The notes under the pieces are model-generated. The model was not told the origin of the DNA, did not search any database, and worked only from the letters and a program-made list of their open reading frames with translations. The position numbers and the translations under genes were made by a program. This document shows, one piece after another, positions 40,958-55,364 of a stretch of DNA of 64,000 bases. This DNA is from Phlebopus portentosus (lineage: Eukaryota > Basidiomycota > Agaricomycetes > Boletales > Boletinellaceae): contig JAYXKI010000009.1 in assembly GCA_037892935.1 (NCBI GenBank), positions 682,001-746,000 on the forward strand, in the 5' to 3' direction. How positions within the stretch are numbered: position 1 is the stretch's first letter; each line of letters begins with the position of its first letter.

Positions 40958-43900
40958 TTACAGGCCTTCGATTGTGCCGACTTCGGACTGAACGGCGTCT
41001 CTGAGTTGACGGCAGATACGGACGACTTCGTCGTTCCCGTCCTCTGCGCATTCGATGATGAACGTTGCGGTCTCCGGTCCGAATGCTGTGCGCAAAATAG
41101 TTGTGAGTTTCTTTCTGATCTGATCTGGAAAAGAGAGAAAGGGAGGGGGGGAATCGTACCTCGGAGCTTCGAGCCATGCGCTTGCCATATAGCGACGCTG
41201 CATTGGAGTGCGAAAATCCGTATGCGTGCGTCCTCGGAGCGTGTGTGCATGAGCACTGCGTGGTTCGTGGCTTTCACGAGGGTGTCGTCCTCTAGACAAT
41301 CCACCAGCGAGCTTAGGGCGTTGGATAGCAGGGTTCTTCCTTCGCTGATTCTGAGATTGATGCAAACGGGGATTTGCTGGGTGAAAGGCTCGGAGATGAG
41401 GCGAAGTCTGTCGTCTCTCCAGTAGACTGCGAGAACGAGGTCTGTTTAGACAAAGGGACTAGGAAGGTAGGAAGGGTGATCGTACCTCCGTCATCTACGA
41501 CGAAACTCTTGGATAGAGTCTCGATGGCAGCGAGCCATAACTCTTTGTTCGTATTTTCTTCCTTCGTGAACGATGTCAAGAGCTCGGCAAAGTGGTTGAC
41601 GAGCAGTGACATGTAGGGAGTCATGAGTTCCTGTTGGATGTGAGGATTCGAGAATGATCGTTCCACATCGGAGCTTCACATACTTTGAATAAGTCCAACA
41701 ATGCTGAATAGTGACGGCAGAACGTGATCTGCTTGTCTGGTGCTGGACACAAAGTGAGTGACTAAACCGAAAGGCGAGAGTCAGAAGTAGTCTGCATACA
41801 AGAGTTATCTCCGAATGCCCAGTCCACCATTCTTCTGAACAAAGGCTGGAAAGCCGTTTCGTTCAGCTTCACGACTAGCTCCAAGTACGCCGCTATGATT
41901 TTATCTTCGGTCTAATGGAGTTACCAGTCAGATTTTTTTTGACTACTGACTCAAGCAGTAACGTACTTCGGAAGCTTCATGAGATGGGAGAATGCTTCGC
42001 GCGTCGAACGCCTCAAGAAAGAGACTGAAAAGACCACGAAGATTCTCAAGGACATCCGGTCGTGAAGCAAAATGAAGGCACCGCTTGAGTAATTCAAAGA
42101 ACCGATTAAAACGAGGAAGCCCATCCTGAAAAGGGACATTATTGACACAGCATCCATGAAAATGTCTGAGAAACACCTACATCTCGCTTCAAATCGTCAA
42201 GCGACGGCCGGCACTGTAATAAGGAGGACAGGACGGTTTTGCCAGGTATTTGCTTGAACAAGAGTTTCGTCAACTTCTCAGATGAGAAGATAGTCCTTTG
42301 GCAACAGCCAGCCCCTCATCCAGATACAGTTCTATAAGGAGTATGATTTCCTGAACACCCCAGAATGTAGGAATGGCCTTGAGTAGACTGCTGAGCAATC
42401 GATACCACCAACTAGCGAACCTGAGATTGCAATGTGAGGTTATGTAAGTTATCATAAATACTAATGAAGAGACGCACCATGACTCAGAGTAACATCTGAC
42501 GATCTGACTAGAGACACGCAAGTGCCAACGAGAGATCGGAGGTATGGGATGATACGGGGACCAAGTTTTGCCTGTTTCCTAAGATAAGTGAACCAGTCGT
42601 GCAGATATCGTGGATCAAGACTAACGTGAGGACAGGAACGACACCAATTGCTTGACTGACACCCGGGTACTTCTTGATAATGTCAATGATGATTGGGACC
42701 ACGCTTGTTAACGCAGACTCTTCCTTCGAAGAAGCGGATTCGCCTATACTCATTAGTGCTTTCATGCCTTCAGAAATAGTTTCACCATCCTGGAGGGCGG
42801 GCATAAGTTCAGTCATGCGGTAATTATTTGCCCTATGACGGGCGAGATTTCTTCCCGAACTTCTGCCTTCATCTCCCGAACTCGCGAGGCAAGCAGGTCA
42901 AATGCCGCTTGATAAATCTGACAAAATGAGTAAATATTGTGTACCACACACAGGTAACCGAAAAGAATACGACGGACCTTTCGATTATCACTTGAAAGCA
43001 TAGATAGTATGGTCGAAGCAAAGAATTGCGCTGAGATAACAGTCATTGACTGAAGTAGAGCCCATTGTGCTGAGCTTCCAATTTCACGTAGATCGGAGAG
43101 AGCTTGTCCATTACGATCCAAAGTCGCCAGTTCCATCAGTGATGAGATAACGAATTCCAAATCACTTGCAGGAGACTTTGCGAGTTTCGATGCTGGTATT
43201 TGTTTCATGCCGAAACCAGTTAGGATTAGCAATGCCTGGCATTGTCGCTTACGGATCGTGGAAGGTGAAACTGCATGTTCATCCAGCCTTGAATCATGAA
43301 ATCAGTACCTTAGGCCTGAAGCAATAGAACCATGGCATACATAGCAAGCTCCAAAAAGACCTTTTCTTCTGAGGCATGATCTTCAACTTTCTTGAGTAAT
43401 CTTTGCGCCTCATTAATAATTTCCGTCATTGCCTAAAATATAAGAGTTGCTTAGTGCGGATGATTCAACCGTCAAAGCTGTGACCTCACGGCAAGCTGCG
43501 TCTTTGGTACGTAATGCTGCATGACACTGAGCGGAAGTGCCAAGGTAGCTTGTGCTTCCTGTTTTGTTTGTCTCGAGACACGATTCGCGAATTTGTCGGT
43601 TAAAAGCATCAGAACAGGCGCAAGATACGTTTCAGGGCCTAAAACATCGATCAAGTGGGTAAAAAAACTATATTACGCACGGAAGGCGAAGTCAGCGTAA
43701 AACTGAGGAGAAGGCACGAATCAGAATACCTGGTTCGTCGATGACGGGGAATGTGGGTGGACGCATCTGTAAACGTCCGGAGGAGCTGTCTTGAGCCGAT
43801 GTACAGGTCCAGGCGATTTTCGTATTTTCTCTCATTGAAGAGGCGGCGACAGGCACGATGCTTTCAATTGTCTTTACGGAAGTAATGAGGACATGTATAA

Positions 43901-46900
43901 CGCAATTGAAAATATTATGCCATTACCTTCTGAATGACTTTGAAACTGTACGAGTCATCTCTATGGAAGACGTTCGAGCCCATGAATGTGAAGATAGGCA
44001 TGACGTTATGCAAGACAGACGAAGAAGATAGTTTCGCTAAAGATGCCAGAAGTAATAATGCCTGATTGAAGGTTTGTGGATTCTCCGACGCTGCAGTCGT
44101 GAGGTTAAACACAAGTCATAAGCAAAACGTCAAGCCACATACTTCGCATAAGTTCAACCAAGACATCTGTCCTGATTGCATTTGATGTGACATTAGGTAA
44201 TTTCTGAACAGACATGAGTTCCACCGACGGGCAAGGTTGAACGATATAAAGTTTACCTCGATATGAGAAATGGAAGATTCCAAGCACGCCAAGGTGAGCT
44301 GAACCACGTAGATGACATCTGGTTGAGCGGGATTGCAGGATGTCATTATTCGATTCAAAGTATCGAGCAAAGCTGACACGAGATCGATAGAGGCTGGTAA
44401 TTTCTGTGCAGAGAGAACTTCGGCTAGGAAAGATAGTCGAGATAACGAATCGTTTTCAGCCTCAGATGGTCTTGATGATCACATTTAATTAGTGTATCTA
44501 CAAAGGGTCAAGTGAAAGTCACGTACGCCTCTTTCCTAGGCTTTTTGGGTGTTCGTTCACTTACGTCTTTGATGTCAGGTTGCAAAGACTGCAATAGCCC
44601 GATCACCAAAGCTGGTTTCTTCACGCTTTGCGAGAGGAGACGTTTAATGCCGTGCTACCCGTAACTTCATCAATGATGCCACATTATCGTCGACGGAAGC
44701 ACCTTACCTCATCACTAATACGGCACCCGCGTTCGATCAATTTGTGGCTTACTTCCAATTGACGCTTGGTAGAAAGCACAGCGAATAACGAGTCTTGCAA
44801 TGTCGTGCGAAGGCGAGTCCATTGTTCTACAGGTTCCCCTAAAGAATTCAGTTAGTGCAATTGTCCAAATCCCGATGCACTCAAAGCTTACCCCGAGCAA
44901 GATAGTAATCGATTGCACGTATCAGAATCGGCCAGACGCTGCTAGATTCCGAATTTAGCAGTTTCGCCACCGAACTATCAAAGCTCTGCAATGCGTAAGT
45001 TTCCAGATCGCCTGAAGCTCCGATGGTGGACGGAGAGTCGAGTGCTCTTTCAATGATCGGTAGGAGCATTTCGAGCTTCGTCTGATCCGATACGCGACTC
45101 AGAGACTTCAATATTGACAGCCGTATAGGTAAAGAAGGGCAGCATAGAACATGGGACAGGAGGAAACAGAGAATCCGGCGTCTCTGTCTAGTAACGGACC
45201 TCAGGAAATCGCCAGTGCAAGACATTGAGAAGTAGACTCACTTTGCGTCTTTTTTATTCTCTGCTTTTGTTCGAGAAATATGTTCATGGTGAAATAAGAC
45301 GAGACAATCTGGGTCGTTGACCAGGTGATCACGATAATCGACAAGCAGGTTTAGATACTTTGTTTCGTCGGACCAGTCAATATACTGAAGGTGCGCTGTG
45401 GACGAGCTTGAGTAACACATACATTCTGGAAACATTGAAATACCCACATGAGGCGGAGCCATAGACTTGATCATATGCATAAATGGTCGTAGGCTTTGAT
45501 CCTGAACTCGATGCTAATAGGATTGCGATGCATTCCATAGCTGCCGCTCGGATGCGCTTATCTGATTCCTGTAGACAAGACAGAAGCGAAGGTAAGATGA
45601 CTTGGAAATCTACTGGGCGTTCGGTAGGCCGGGCACGAAGAAATGCTGAGCCATGTCGCAAGGAAATATATCTTATTGTTTCTGCATCAACGCCTGTGAT
45701 CGCGGTAGAACACGTCCAGATTCCAGAGAGGAAGAGCAGGGCATCCGGGCCGAGTACCTCAAACAGGACACCGTTGGCATGTATCGCAAGATTGGTGTTG
45801 GACACTGTGGAGTTCATGATAGCATAAGCAGCTCTTTGAAGGCGAACGTAACTGGTGCCAACAGCTTCGTCAGCACTCTACGGGTAGGAGAAGTCAGCCA
45901 CTAAAGGCATATAAATCAAGAACAAAACCTACCTCATTCTCAGAGATGAACCACTCAAGCTCCCGACCCTGAGGGCGAGGCGTACTAGCAATAAGCATCA
46001 AAACCATAAACCGCAGGCGCTGCGTCGCTACTCGACTATGAGGCTTCGCTACAACACTCTTCAAGGAGCTTTGTTCATCCAAAACGTCTTCATCGTCTCC
46101 TAATCTATTCATTCCCTCCATACTCATAGTATTCAAAGTCCTGAACGAGGCGTCGACCCTGTCAACTCCAGAAAGGCTTGGAAGCAGTGAACGGAGGACC
46201 AACAGGCAGAAGAGCCGAGTATGTGCGTCACGCTCGTCTGCTATGTTTTCTAGCAACCATGCCAGAAGTTCTCGATAATCATTAGAAACTCTGAAATTCT
46301 CTGCGTGTTGTTAGCTCGCATTGAGGGGAATATAAAGTCAAAAACTAGACACACCCGCAAGACAATTCGTCAACGCGTCATTTGTGTCCACCAGACTGTC
46401 GGGGCTTTTATCAATGGCCTCTTTCGTGCCCTTAAATAGATAATCTTCGCCCAAGTGCGATTTTCCAACCGCTTCCCAGACAGCTGTCGCTGTCTTATTT
46501 CGCGGTTTTGTGAATAAAGCGTTGGGAAACACGAGAGTGGTTGCAACGCGAATGCTATACTCGGGACGTGCTGCAACAAATGCATTGCAGAAAAATACCA
46601 GGTGCGCTCGTAAAACGGAGCGGGACACGGTTTGCTCTGAAAGAAAGGTAGCGAGTTTGTGAAATACCTCTGTAGAGTCTGCGACCAACGGTACGAGTAC
46701 ATTCGATTCTGCGTAGAGCGCATCAAGTACTGCAACATCCGTGTCGTATATACGGTCCAGTACCGCTTCTTTCAGCGCAGACTTCTCATTATCATCCACA
46801 TCGTCCGGACCATTAGCAAGTAGATCTGCAATCCGTTTGACCGCACTAGCTCGCACTGAAGCATCGAAACTCGACGAAGCAAGAATAATGTCTTGGGGAT

Positions 46901-48437
46901 CCGTTCCTGGGCCCTTCGGCTACAAGTAACAGTCAGGTCTTGCAGAATCAATCAGAAATAGATGTAACTCTCACCACAGCAAGATGCAGGAGCCTCTGCT
47001 GTATTACCGCTTCCTTTCCTTCGTCAGCGGCAGCGAGCTGTTCTGCAGACAATCGAACCAGATCCGGATGGCGTTGGTAAAGCTCAGTAAGGACATTGGA
47101 GTCATTGTCCTTAATAAGGATTTCCTTCGCCAGGTGCTGAAGAACCACATTTGACGTATTCTTGGAAGTAATCAACAGGCGCACGACGTCTGCGTGTTCG
47201 CCATTCTCCACCAGTCTACCGAGAGTCGGTAAAAGAAGGTTTTCAGAACCCTTCCACTCCAAGCACCTTGTAAGAGCATCTTCAAAGTCACTAGGATCGT
47301 GTGAGAAAACGCAATCCATACAATGGTATCACAGGGCATACTTACGGCAACGCAACCAGTCCATCTACGACACCAGCCGATACATCTTGTAGCTGCTGCT
47401 GGGGGCCAAGGAAGGATATGAGAGCCGTAAGCAGTTGATGTGCACCAGTAACCATAGTAGCGGATGCACAATGAACCATGCCTGACAGGATTGTCTTGAC
47501 CGCGGGTGAAGTAAACGAGCATTTCTGAGAAAGCGCGGAAAGTAAAACAAAGCTTCCGAGCTGATGCAGGTCTCAGTAGGAGGATAGTCAGAAAAATTCT
47601 GCTGTCACTTACGATACTGTCCTTACGGAGCCCTTGCGCCATGGATAGTTCGAAAACTTTGAGAGGCGCCGTCAGAGCTGGAAGAAGGAACGCGAGCAAT
47701 GGAGCGTCCAAATCTCTCCTTTCCGCGCGGGTCACGTATTCTAAAATAGTTGAGACGTTGAAGGAAATAAGCGTGCGATGAACATTCCTGCCACCCGAAA
47801 CGGCCAGTGTTTCGGGGAGCAGAGAAACGACGAAGCGCGTAAGCTCTCTGCCCTTCAACATCTCTGTGACGAGTGCGCTCCGTTGGACTGCTTTCCCGGA
47901 TGCCTTATATGCCGTCAAGAACCTCCAAGGTTCCTTTTCGTCAATTGTCAAAATCGAAACCATCTTTGCGAAATGCGGGGATTCGTGGTACGGTAAGAAG
48001 ACGGTAAGAATGTCTGGAGCGTTGAATTCGTTTATACGGAAACGTCGAATAAGCCATTCCAACACTCTTCCTGCCGTGTTATCTAGTAGACAGGGACCAA
48101 TAGCTGCTAGACAGGTTTTTATTGAAGCATCGAGTTCTGCTAAATCCTCCCTTGCCAATAACGTTCTATCTGTTTCTTTCGCTCGGTGCGAGAAGAGTGC
48201 TCGGTACACAAGAGATTGTTCGTCAAAAGCAGATAAAGATGAGTGAATTTGTCTGAGCTGAGACAGCGCATTTAGGGCGAGAGCATGAATCGTGTCTAGA
48301 TCATCTATCTGACCCTTTGTCGACGGAGAGAACAGGTATGAAGACGAGGCGAAGTGCTTCTTGCGTGCTGTCTCTGAGAGTAGAGGGGCATTGAGGGAGA
48401 CGCCTTTTGCAAGCTGGGTCGCAAGAGATGACGGCAT
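40958..48437 (-). CDS. UTP10: UTP10 / HEATR1, small-subunit processome protein
   Basis: A very long gene (about 7.5 kb, at least a dozen exons) starting at ATG 48437: MPSSLATQLAKGVSLNAPLL, the N-terminus typical of U3 snoRNA-associated protein 10. It is followed by YLFSP, LDTIHALALNALSQL and VLEWLIRRFRINEFN..FLPYH, all hallmarks of the family. The body is a series of helical HEAT repeats in many exons. C-terminal blocks include LVDCLEDDTLVKATNHAVL, RIFALQC, LTTILRTAFGPETATFIIECAEDGNDEVV and the stop at 40958. The protein acts in the nucleolus in pre-18S rRNA processing and in RNA polymerase I transcription. Individual exon borders were not all fixed; no break is evident. It is divergent with the gene at 48789. 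Confidence 0.9.
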
Positions 48438-48788
48438 GGTAGGTAAACACCAAACCAGACCGAGAACTGGTCAACTGGAGCCTTCCAGCTTGAAGTGCTT
48501 ATGCCAGTCAGGTCTTGTTGTGCTTTCTCAAAATTTGAGCCCGAGGCGTCGATCATTCCGCGATCACGTGCACGCCACACTTGCAACTTGAAGCAGAAAC
48601 CGATTGTACGCGTCCGCAGTGAACTTCGACAGAGGGACAAAGCTACCGACTCAACACCTCGCAGCGGACCTTGAAGCACATCGCCTAACACTCGCGATAG
48701 GCACATAATATCCTACATAATATCGATCAAGATTGCCGAAGGACCAGCACTGGGTAGCGATTCAGGGCACGGGCCTGACCTTGACACC
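48438..48788. other. Divergent promoter, UTP10 and 48789 gene
   Basis: 351 bases. No distinctive box seen. A palindromic CCTACATAATATCGATCAAG area lies near 48713. Confidence 0.4.
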
Positions 48789-50570
48789 ATGAAGGATAAG
48801 TCACAACAGGAGAAGGAGAAACTCAGTATCGAAGAGAGTCGTGAAAAGAGACTGGAACGTATTAAGGCGAAACGCCGTGATCGTGGTGGGATTTTCCAGC
48901 CACGAGAGGACAATCCTTTACTAGACATCCTCATGTCCCGCGACGTTTCCGGTCGCTCCCCTACTAAGCCAAGGTCGCAGTCACGGCGACCATCCGCTGA
49001 TCAGGGTGCTCGTGGTACAGTGTCTAAAGCGAAGAAGTCTTCGACATCACAAGGTATTGTCAAACGAGAGTCCGTCACTTCACATGCATCGTCGGCTGTG
49101 GCTGCACAGCGACGACGAAAGAGCAAGGCACCTCCTAGCAAAGCAGAAGACTCAGATGATGAGATAACTTTGAAGGGGAAGGTGAAGTGTGCGTTTTTTG
49201 CACTTTTTGTTCAATCTAGTTCGATTCTAATGCAAGCTCATAGTCACGGGTATTCCAAGAAATTCCCCAAAACGATCAGAAAATAGTAAGGGAAAATCAC
49301 CAGGCAAGTATAATATTTCCGTGGGCTATTAGACTTACTCATCTCACTTATGTCTCAGCTTCCTCATCAAAGCGCCTGCGAGAGGTGGAGGACAACGAAG
49401 ATACCGATAGTGCCGATCTACCATCTCCTCCTAAGCGCCTGAAGAAGTCTGGCATATCCAAGATCTCTACTTCCACTTCCGCCTTAAAGATGACCGAGTC
49501 ATCTCGTAAACCATCTTCGAACTCCAAAGCACGACTAAAGGCGAAAGGCAAGGCCTCATCGATCATTATGGACGATGCGGAAGATGACGAGGCGCCCTGG
49601 AAAGCTGCTCTCTCTCCAGTTGAAAAGAAGCGAGGGAGACCGAAAAAAGTCACCGCCTCAACGAGAAAAGATGACGTTCCAGATACAGTCGAAGTCCGGT
49701 CCGCGTCTACTTCCAAACCCAAACGTCCTCCCAAAGCAGAAAAGGCAAAATCATCGACAAAACCAGTTGTAGCCACGTCGACTACTCAGACGAAGAAAAT
49801 ATTGGCGACTTCTTCCAGTGAGGAGCAGCTCGCAGCGGCATTGAATACCGGTTTCGATAAAACTAGAGGGAAGGGAAAGAAGAAAGCTGATCCAGTGCCC
49901 GAACCAGAATCCAAGGAGGAGAAGCATTATCGTACACAGGTACCTAAGCCACGACTCGACACTGTCTGTGAAGAGGACGAAGAAGGCGAGGCACTATATG
50001 GCGAAGGCGATGATGCAGAGACGGTCTTCCCCGGACAGAACATGTCGCACATATCCTCAATTCCAAAGCCGAACGTGGCGAAAGGTAGTGGGAAGCGGAA
50101 AGGAAAGCTGAAAGCTGACGAGGAGACTGTTGGTTTTGAGACCCTACCTGAAGCTGTAGATGTTGTTCCGAGCAAAACGAAGATTAAGGGGAAGACAGGC
50201 GCACGAACCAAGCCGACTTCGAGCGAAGCCACAGAGCAAAAGCAGTCGTCCACCGCAAGACGAAAGCCAAAAAGTTCCCCGTAAGTCACCGGATTATTTG
50301 CTCTGCTTTTCATCACTGTCTACTTCCCCTCTGGATCTTCGGAATCATTAGGATTTACTGACAAATAACTTCCCTCGCAGTGGTTCAGCCGGGCGAGCTA
50401 GGTCCAAGCCGACTTCAAAATCAAAATCGACTCGACATTCGAAACCGAAAGCCAAGCACCCATCCTTGGCGATGCAGAAGTCAAGGTTCGCTAACCTTCC
50501 TATTCCACAGCTGGGATCGCCTCTCAAAGCTGCCGACAACGAAGACGACGAGATAGATTTCCTGTCATAG
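48789..50570 (+). CDS. Charged, disordered nuclear-type protein (AT-hook-like)
   Basis: Starts MKDKSQQEKEKLSIEESREKR with a helical basic segment. It then has long low-complexity runs of S, K, E and P, several basic clusters, and an AT-hook-like GRP core (KKRGRPKKV) near 49627. The last intron is 50281-50380 (GTAAGT...GCAG), and the final exon encodes a C-terminal motif around SRFANLPIPQLGSPLK ending DDEIDFLS at 50570. At least one more intron lies between 49182 and about 49360. I do not recognise the family; its composition fits a chromatin or chromosome-associated protein. It is divergent from UTP10. Confidence 0.65.
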
Positions 50571-51742
50571 TTTCCGCAATTTGTCGTCAAACCGCGTTTT
50601 GCAGCCCTAGATCTGTGTTGTACGAGTGACAACCTTGACTCCATCTGCGCCCATAACGATAATCCATAACGCATCATCTCCACTTTGACGCACTTGCTCT
50701 TTGCTTCGAACAAATACTAGGTGGCCTATGCGTAACATGTATTCCTACACTGCGTTTGTGTTCATAGAGCACAGGGAAGATGGAACATTCGGGGTTAGAA
50801 GATACCTTGGCTCCTTTGCTCTGGAGTGGGCCAAGCATTGAAGCTGCGAAGTTACAAAGTAGGATGGCGCTAATGTGATTGTATCAAAATTCCATCAGAA
50901 GACAGGATAGGAAAGTGTGGACAGGCAAACTGCAACACCGCCAAAGGAGGAATATATTTGTGACGAAGGTACCGCGGTTCGATTCGATTAGAGAACGGTC
51001 GAGCGAAAACGCTACGACAGCATGGGGAGACCACACCAAAGACGGCTCCACGACAATCAGCAAGAGGAATATGTCCTGACACATTCATTCACTATCGACG
51101 GACCGCCACAAAGGAAGAAATCTGCCCCGACAGGCAAAGTTGATTTGAGCAATGCAAGGGTATCCAACACCAACACAACATCGCTGTAATGTCCTCTGAT
51201 TTTCCAACAGATTCGGACTGGCCTTTATTGAGTCGCGGCGAACTTTGAAGTAACATCATTGCATCAAAGGACCTCCTGTTTGCACTTTTTTTGATCCTGA
51301 AGCCTGTCTCTCACTTCTCAACTGATCCAATTCATATCTCTTTGCATGGTGGAATGTTCAGCGGGTAATTTGATCTAATCCGAATTCACGCAGTAGACAA
51401 TATACTCTGCTCGCGGGAAGCAGCTAGACCTCTACTGTTGTCACTAGAAATCCAGTTTCCTGTTGCCGCTAGGAGCCTGCGAAAAAAAAAACTGCTTTGC
51501 GCCTAAAACTCGACTGGAAAATATGTATTGGAATTTGTTCGACATCAGCAGCTTCTATCTATGCCTATAAGAAGCGTAATGTAAAAGAAAATGAGAATTG
51601 AAGGAAAAGTGAAAGGATAGCAAGGACGAAGTGAAGAATATATGCAGTTTGAATAGATCATCGGATACGAAGACCTCCATGTAGAACACGAAAGGAAAGA
51701 ACCACACCAACGTCAGTCCCAATAACTCTTAATTTATTAATA
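50571..51742. other. Intergenic, about 1.2 kb
   Basis: Between the convergent stops of the 48789 gene and SET2. Only short frames with no protein character. Nothing recognised. Confidence 0.5.
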
Positions 51743-54700
51743 TTATAAATCCGTAGGAATAGATGAGGATGGTCCAGGCGCTTGATCCCAACGAGACTTC
51801 AAAGGAGAAGATGTTGGAGTCAGAGTCGTCGAACTCCCAAAACTCCTCCTGCTCATTCCCCCACTTCCGCCACCACCCATCTGCACATCCCCATCTACAT
51901 CGAGATCTGCAGCATCGACAGAAACGTCACGCCCGACGACGGTGACGGCCGGCCCTGGCCCTCGACCTGTTAAATCCGAAGCGGGAGAAGGGTCGCCGGA
52001 TTTCTCTTCTTCCTCGTCTTCTAGACCCCCGTCCTCCAATTCGTTGTCGTCTGGACCAAGGTCAAGAGCATCTTCAACGCTCATCATCAGTTCCTGATCT
52101 CGATCGCGTTCTACATCTTTGCTTGTCGACCCAGAACCGCTTGGCCGAGAGCTTGTATGTGAACTCGAAGACTTGCCTTCCGAATTCTGCTTCTCCATCC
52201 GCCGTAGAAGTTTCGCAATGTACTCCTTCGCGAACTTCTTGATCTTGATTACCTTCTCGTCTGAAAGCGCATCGAGTTTCCCCTGCTGATATGAATTTGA
52301 TCTCTTCTCTTTCTCCGCGATTATGCATGTTAGCTATTACAGACCGGATCAGTTAGCCTCGATGAATCAACATATGTTGCAAGTTAGGGGGATTGAACAC
52401 ACCTCCTTCGCTTTCTTCTTGAATGTATCGTGGTCTAGCTGATCCTTGTGTTTCGACAGGCACTTGACAACGATCTGGCCAACAAGTTTCTGCAACCTCT
52501 TCTCCTTCAGCGCCTCCCTCTCCTCGGGTGTCATATTCCGCTTTTGTGCCCTCTCCTTCTCCCTTGCTCGTCTAGCCCTTCTCTCTACTTCCTCTTTCTC
52601 TTTCTGCTCCTTTTCAGCGGCAATCCTCGCCTCTTCACGCTTCTTCTCCTCCGCCTTCCGTACAGCGTCAGCGATAATCTCATTTGGATCCTTCCTGTCG
52701 TACAACACAAACGGACGCGGCGCAGCAGTAGGCAAAGCTTTCTGCTCAGCCTCCTTCTGCTCCTTCAACTTTTCCTTCACCTGCTGTGGATCTACATTGA
52801 GGAACTGCCACCAATACTTCTTCGCTTCCGCTTCCACTTCCACTTCCACTTTCTCTTCTTTCGTCTTCGAATTGTTTTTGGAGACGGGAAACATAGGCCT
52901 TACTCTTGGGGGTTCACAGCGCCTCCTCCCGAGGGGCTTGATCTGGACCGCTGGGGAGACGCGCTCTCCGCCATTCAGCGTTTGCTTTACTTTCTTATAG
53001 GATGGCTGCTCCTCGAAGGTGATCACTTCGGCCGGCGTACTTGGCGTGCTCGCCTCTTCTCCATCCTAAGCGCGTATCTTGTTAAGAACGCGTGATGTAA
53101 AAGAGCAGATAGAACATGAATACGCACGCCTTTGAGTCGCTTCGGTATACGGTAACCCGTCTCGAGAGACGCCCAGTGTTCGAGTAACTGATTAGCGCAT
53201 GATCATTAGAAATATGCAAGAGGCGACTTTGCATCACGAGACAACATGCCTTCTTCGCCAACGAGCTGACAGTCTCACTCTCATGATTCGCCAACTCGTC
53301 GATGGGTTCCTCAATCTTGGAATCCTCGACCTTATTTCGTTGTAACAATGGCCACGTTAGCAGAGACTCCATAACCTATTTGATATCGCAAACCGATATA
53401 TCAGCCGGTACTCCAGCAGCTAAATGCGAGGCTGATACGCACAATAGTGCAAATTTCAATATCCGAAAGATAATCCTTGAGAATATTGCACATGAGACTA
53501 TATCCACGCAGACGCATTATTTGTCGTAGCGCAGGCTGGTCATCCGTCATCTGCGCCATCCCATTGTCAGTAAAATATAACAGATGCTCGACTCGTGTAA
53601 GTAAAACTTCACCTTAACACGGGAAAGTAACTTGAGCAGAACCTTCTTGCTCTGCGTCTGGCGGATCGCCTGAACGACCTTTGGTATGTCTTTCTCGATG
53701 AGCGGTTTAAGGATGGGCACGTAATCCTCGTCAAGCTTCTTGCCCTTCTTCTTGGTGGTTCCCTTGAGACCGTACATCTCAACTTCTTCGCTAATGCCCA
53801 GTGCTGTGGAGGTAGCGAGAGATTACGCATATTGCCCCTTTCTGTTCTTAGTTTGAGATACATACCATCGAGGTAAAGATCATCCATTGCTGCAACGTCG
53901 GTCTGTGTCTTCCCGCCAAGGAAGCCGACACAGTTGGGTTCACCGCAGTAACACGGTTGTGCATCATGCCTGCAAAACTTTTTTTCAGCCCGATCATTCA
54001 GTAAATAACAGAAAAATAAGCGCAATACAAACCCGTAACGATCCACATTATAATTAAATGTCAGCTCCTCGTACTTCTTGATATTCCTCTTTGCGTATAT
54101 CCCCATCCGTACATGTTGCCCGACCGTCCATTTCGCAACGTAACAGTTCGGGTTACAGCTGTGGTTTGCGAACCTACCAATCCCGCCTCTTTTCGTGGCA
54201 TCGATGTACTACACACGGAAAGGGAGGAGACGATAGAGATATGGGAATAAGCGTGATGGCAAAAAGAAGGATGAGACAAAAAAAGAAAAGAAAAGGCATG
54301 TGGCGTACCTCGTCTTTTTGCAACATCATGAAGTAGAAATGCCGGATACCTTCCTCTGCGTATGCACGCATACGCTTCTTGAACGACGGATGATTGACGA
54401 CGTCGCCTATGTACTCGTAGATAAAGGCATCCCTGTACAGAAGTTAGTCCCATCACATGAAACCAGGCATCAAGCCACATATCGAAAACTTAATAACGCT
54501 GCTATGTACTGACTTTTGAATATCTGAACCTGCACGTAGACCAAAACCCTTTCTTTCCGTCAAGACGATCTCCATGTTGGCGTGATCTTTGCGCTGCATC
54601 CTGAAGAAGATAACGATACATATTGGTTTACCCATTGGCAGGACGAAAGGCAAGAGGACGAAAGAGAAAAGTCGTACCGTTGGTTCTTGCAGTATCCTCG

Positions 54701-55364
54701 ACATCGACAATCGTCCTCGAGACATTCGACCTGCGTCAGTCGATTGATGCAGTCCGAGCTATGCCCGCAAGCCATGTCGGGGTCATCTCGACCTGTGAGG
54801 CATCACAGTTCAGTCATACGCTCCTTGTACTCTAGCTATCTACGTTTATCTGTGTCTCTTTCTCATCGACTGAGGGGTAGAGACGACATAACTGATGAAT
54901 GACGGGGGAAAAGACTGACCTGGTACGAACGTACAATCACACGTCATACTTTCAAGCTCTTCGCGCGAGAGACCGAGTGTAGAATACTGGTAATAATTCT
55001 CCTCTAGCTCAACGAAAGTCTTCATCGCCTCTTTCTCCGCTCGCGGCAAGTCGCCAATGAGCTGCGGGCCTGGTTTCGAGGCGGCATTCCCATTCCCGTT
55101 TGCCTTTGATGTTGACCCCGGGGCGGGCGTCGACGACGAGCGAGAAGGCGTCCCCTTCTTTGACGGCGATCCATTGCGAGAGCGCTTGGAGTCCAGAACG
55201 GGTGCAGGCGAAGGAGAGGGTTTCACGCTCGTCCCTCCGTCTGTCGGCGACGGCGTGGGAGGCACAGACACAGATGGCGAGCGCTTCGGCTTGACGTCCG
55301 GCTCAGAGTCGTCCATGTCGACGTCTGACTCTTCAATCTTAGGCTTTACATGATTTGTAGCCAT
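51743..55364 (-). CDS. SET2: SET2, histone H3 lysine-36 methyltransferase
   Basis: A multi-exon gene from ATG 55364 to the stop at 51743. After a disordered acidic/Ser-Pro N-terminus ([19 protein letters not shown]) come the AWS cysteines ([33 protein letters not shown]) and the SET domain ([45 protein letters not shown]). The post-[17 protein letters not shown] follows, then a C-terminal SRI domain ([23 protein letters not shown]), which binds the phosphorylated CTD of RNA polymerase II. A charged coiled coil precedes the SRI domain, and the tail is acidic and Ser-rich. It methylates H3K36 during elongation. No convincing WW domain was seen. All key SET motifs (NHSCNPNC, Y of YNVD) are present. 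Confidence 0.93.

Noticed and set aside
52446..53095. Plus-strand frames of 184 and 215 codons
   Set aside because: Antisense shadows of the Glu/Lys-rich part of SET2; the Phe/Ser/Leu-rich composition is the complement of Lys/Glu codons.
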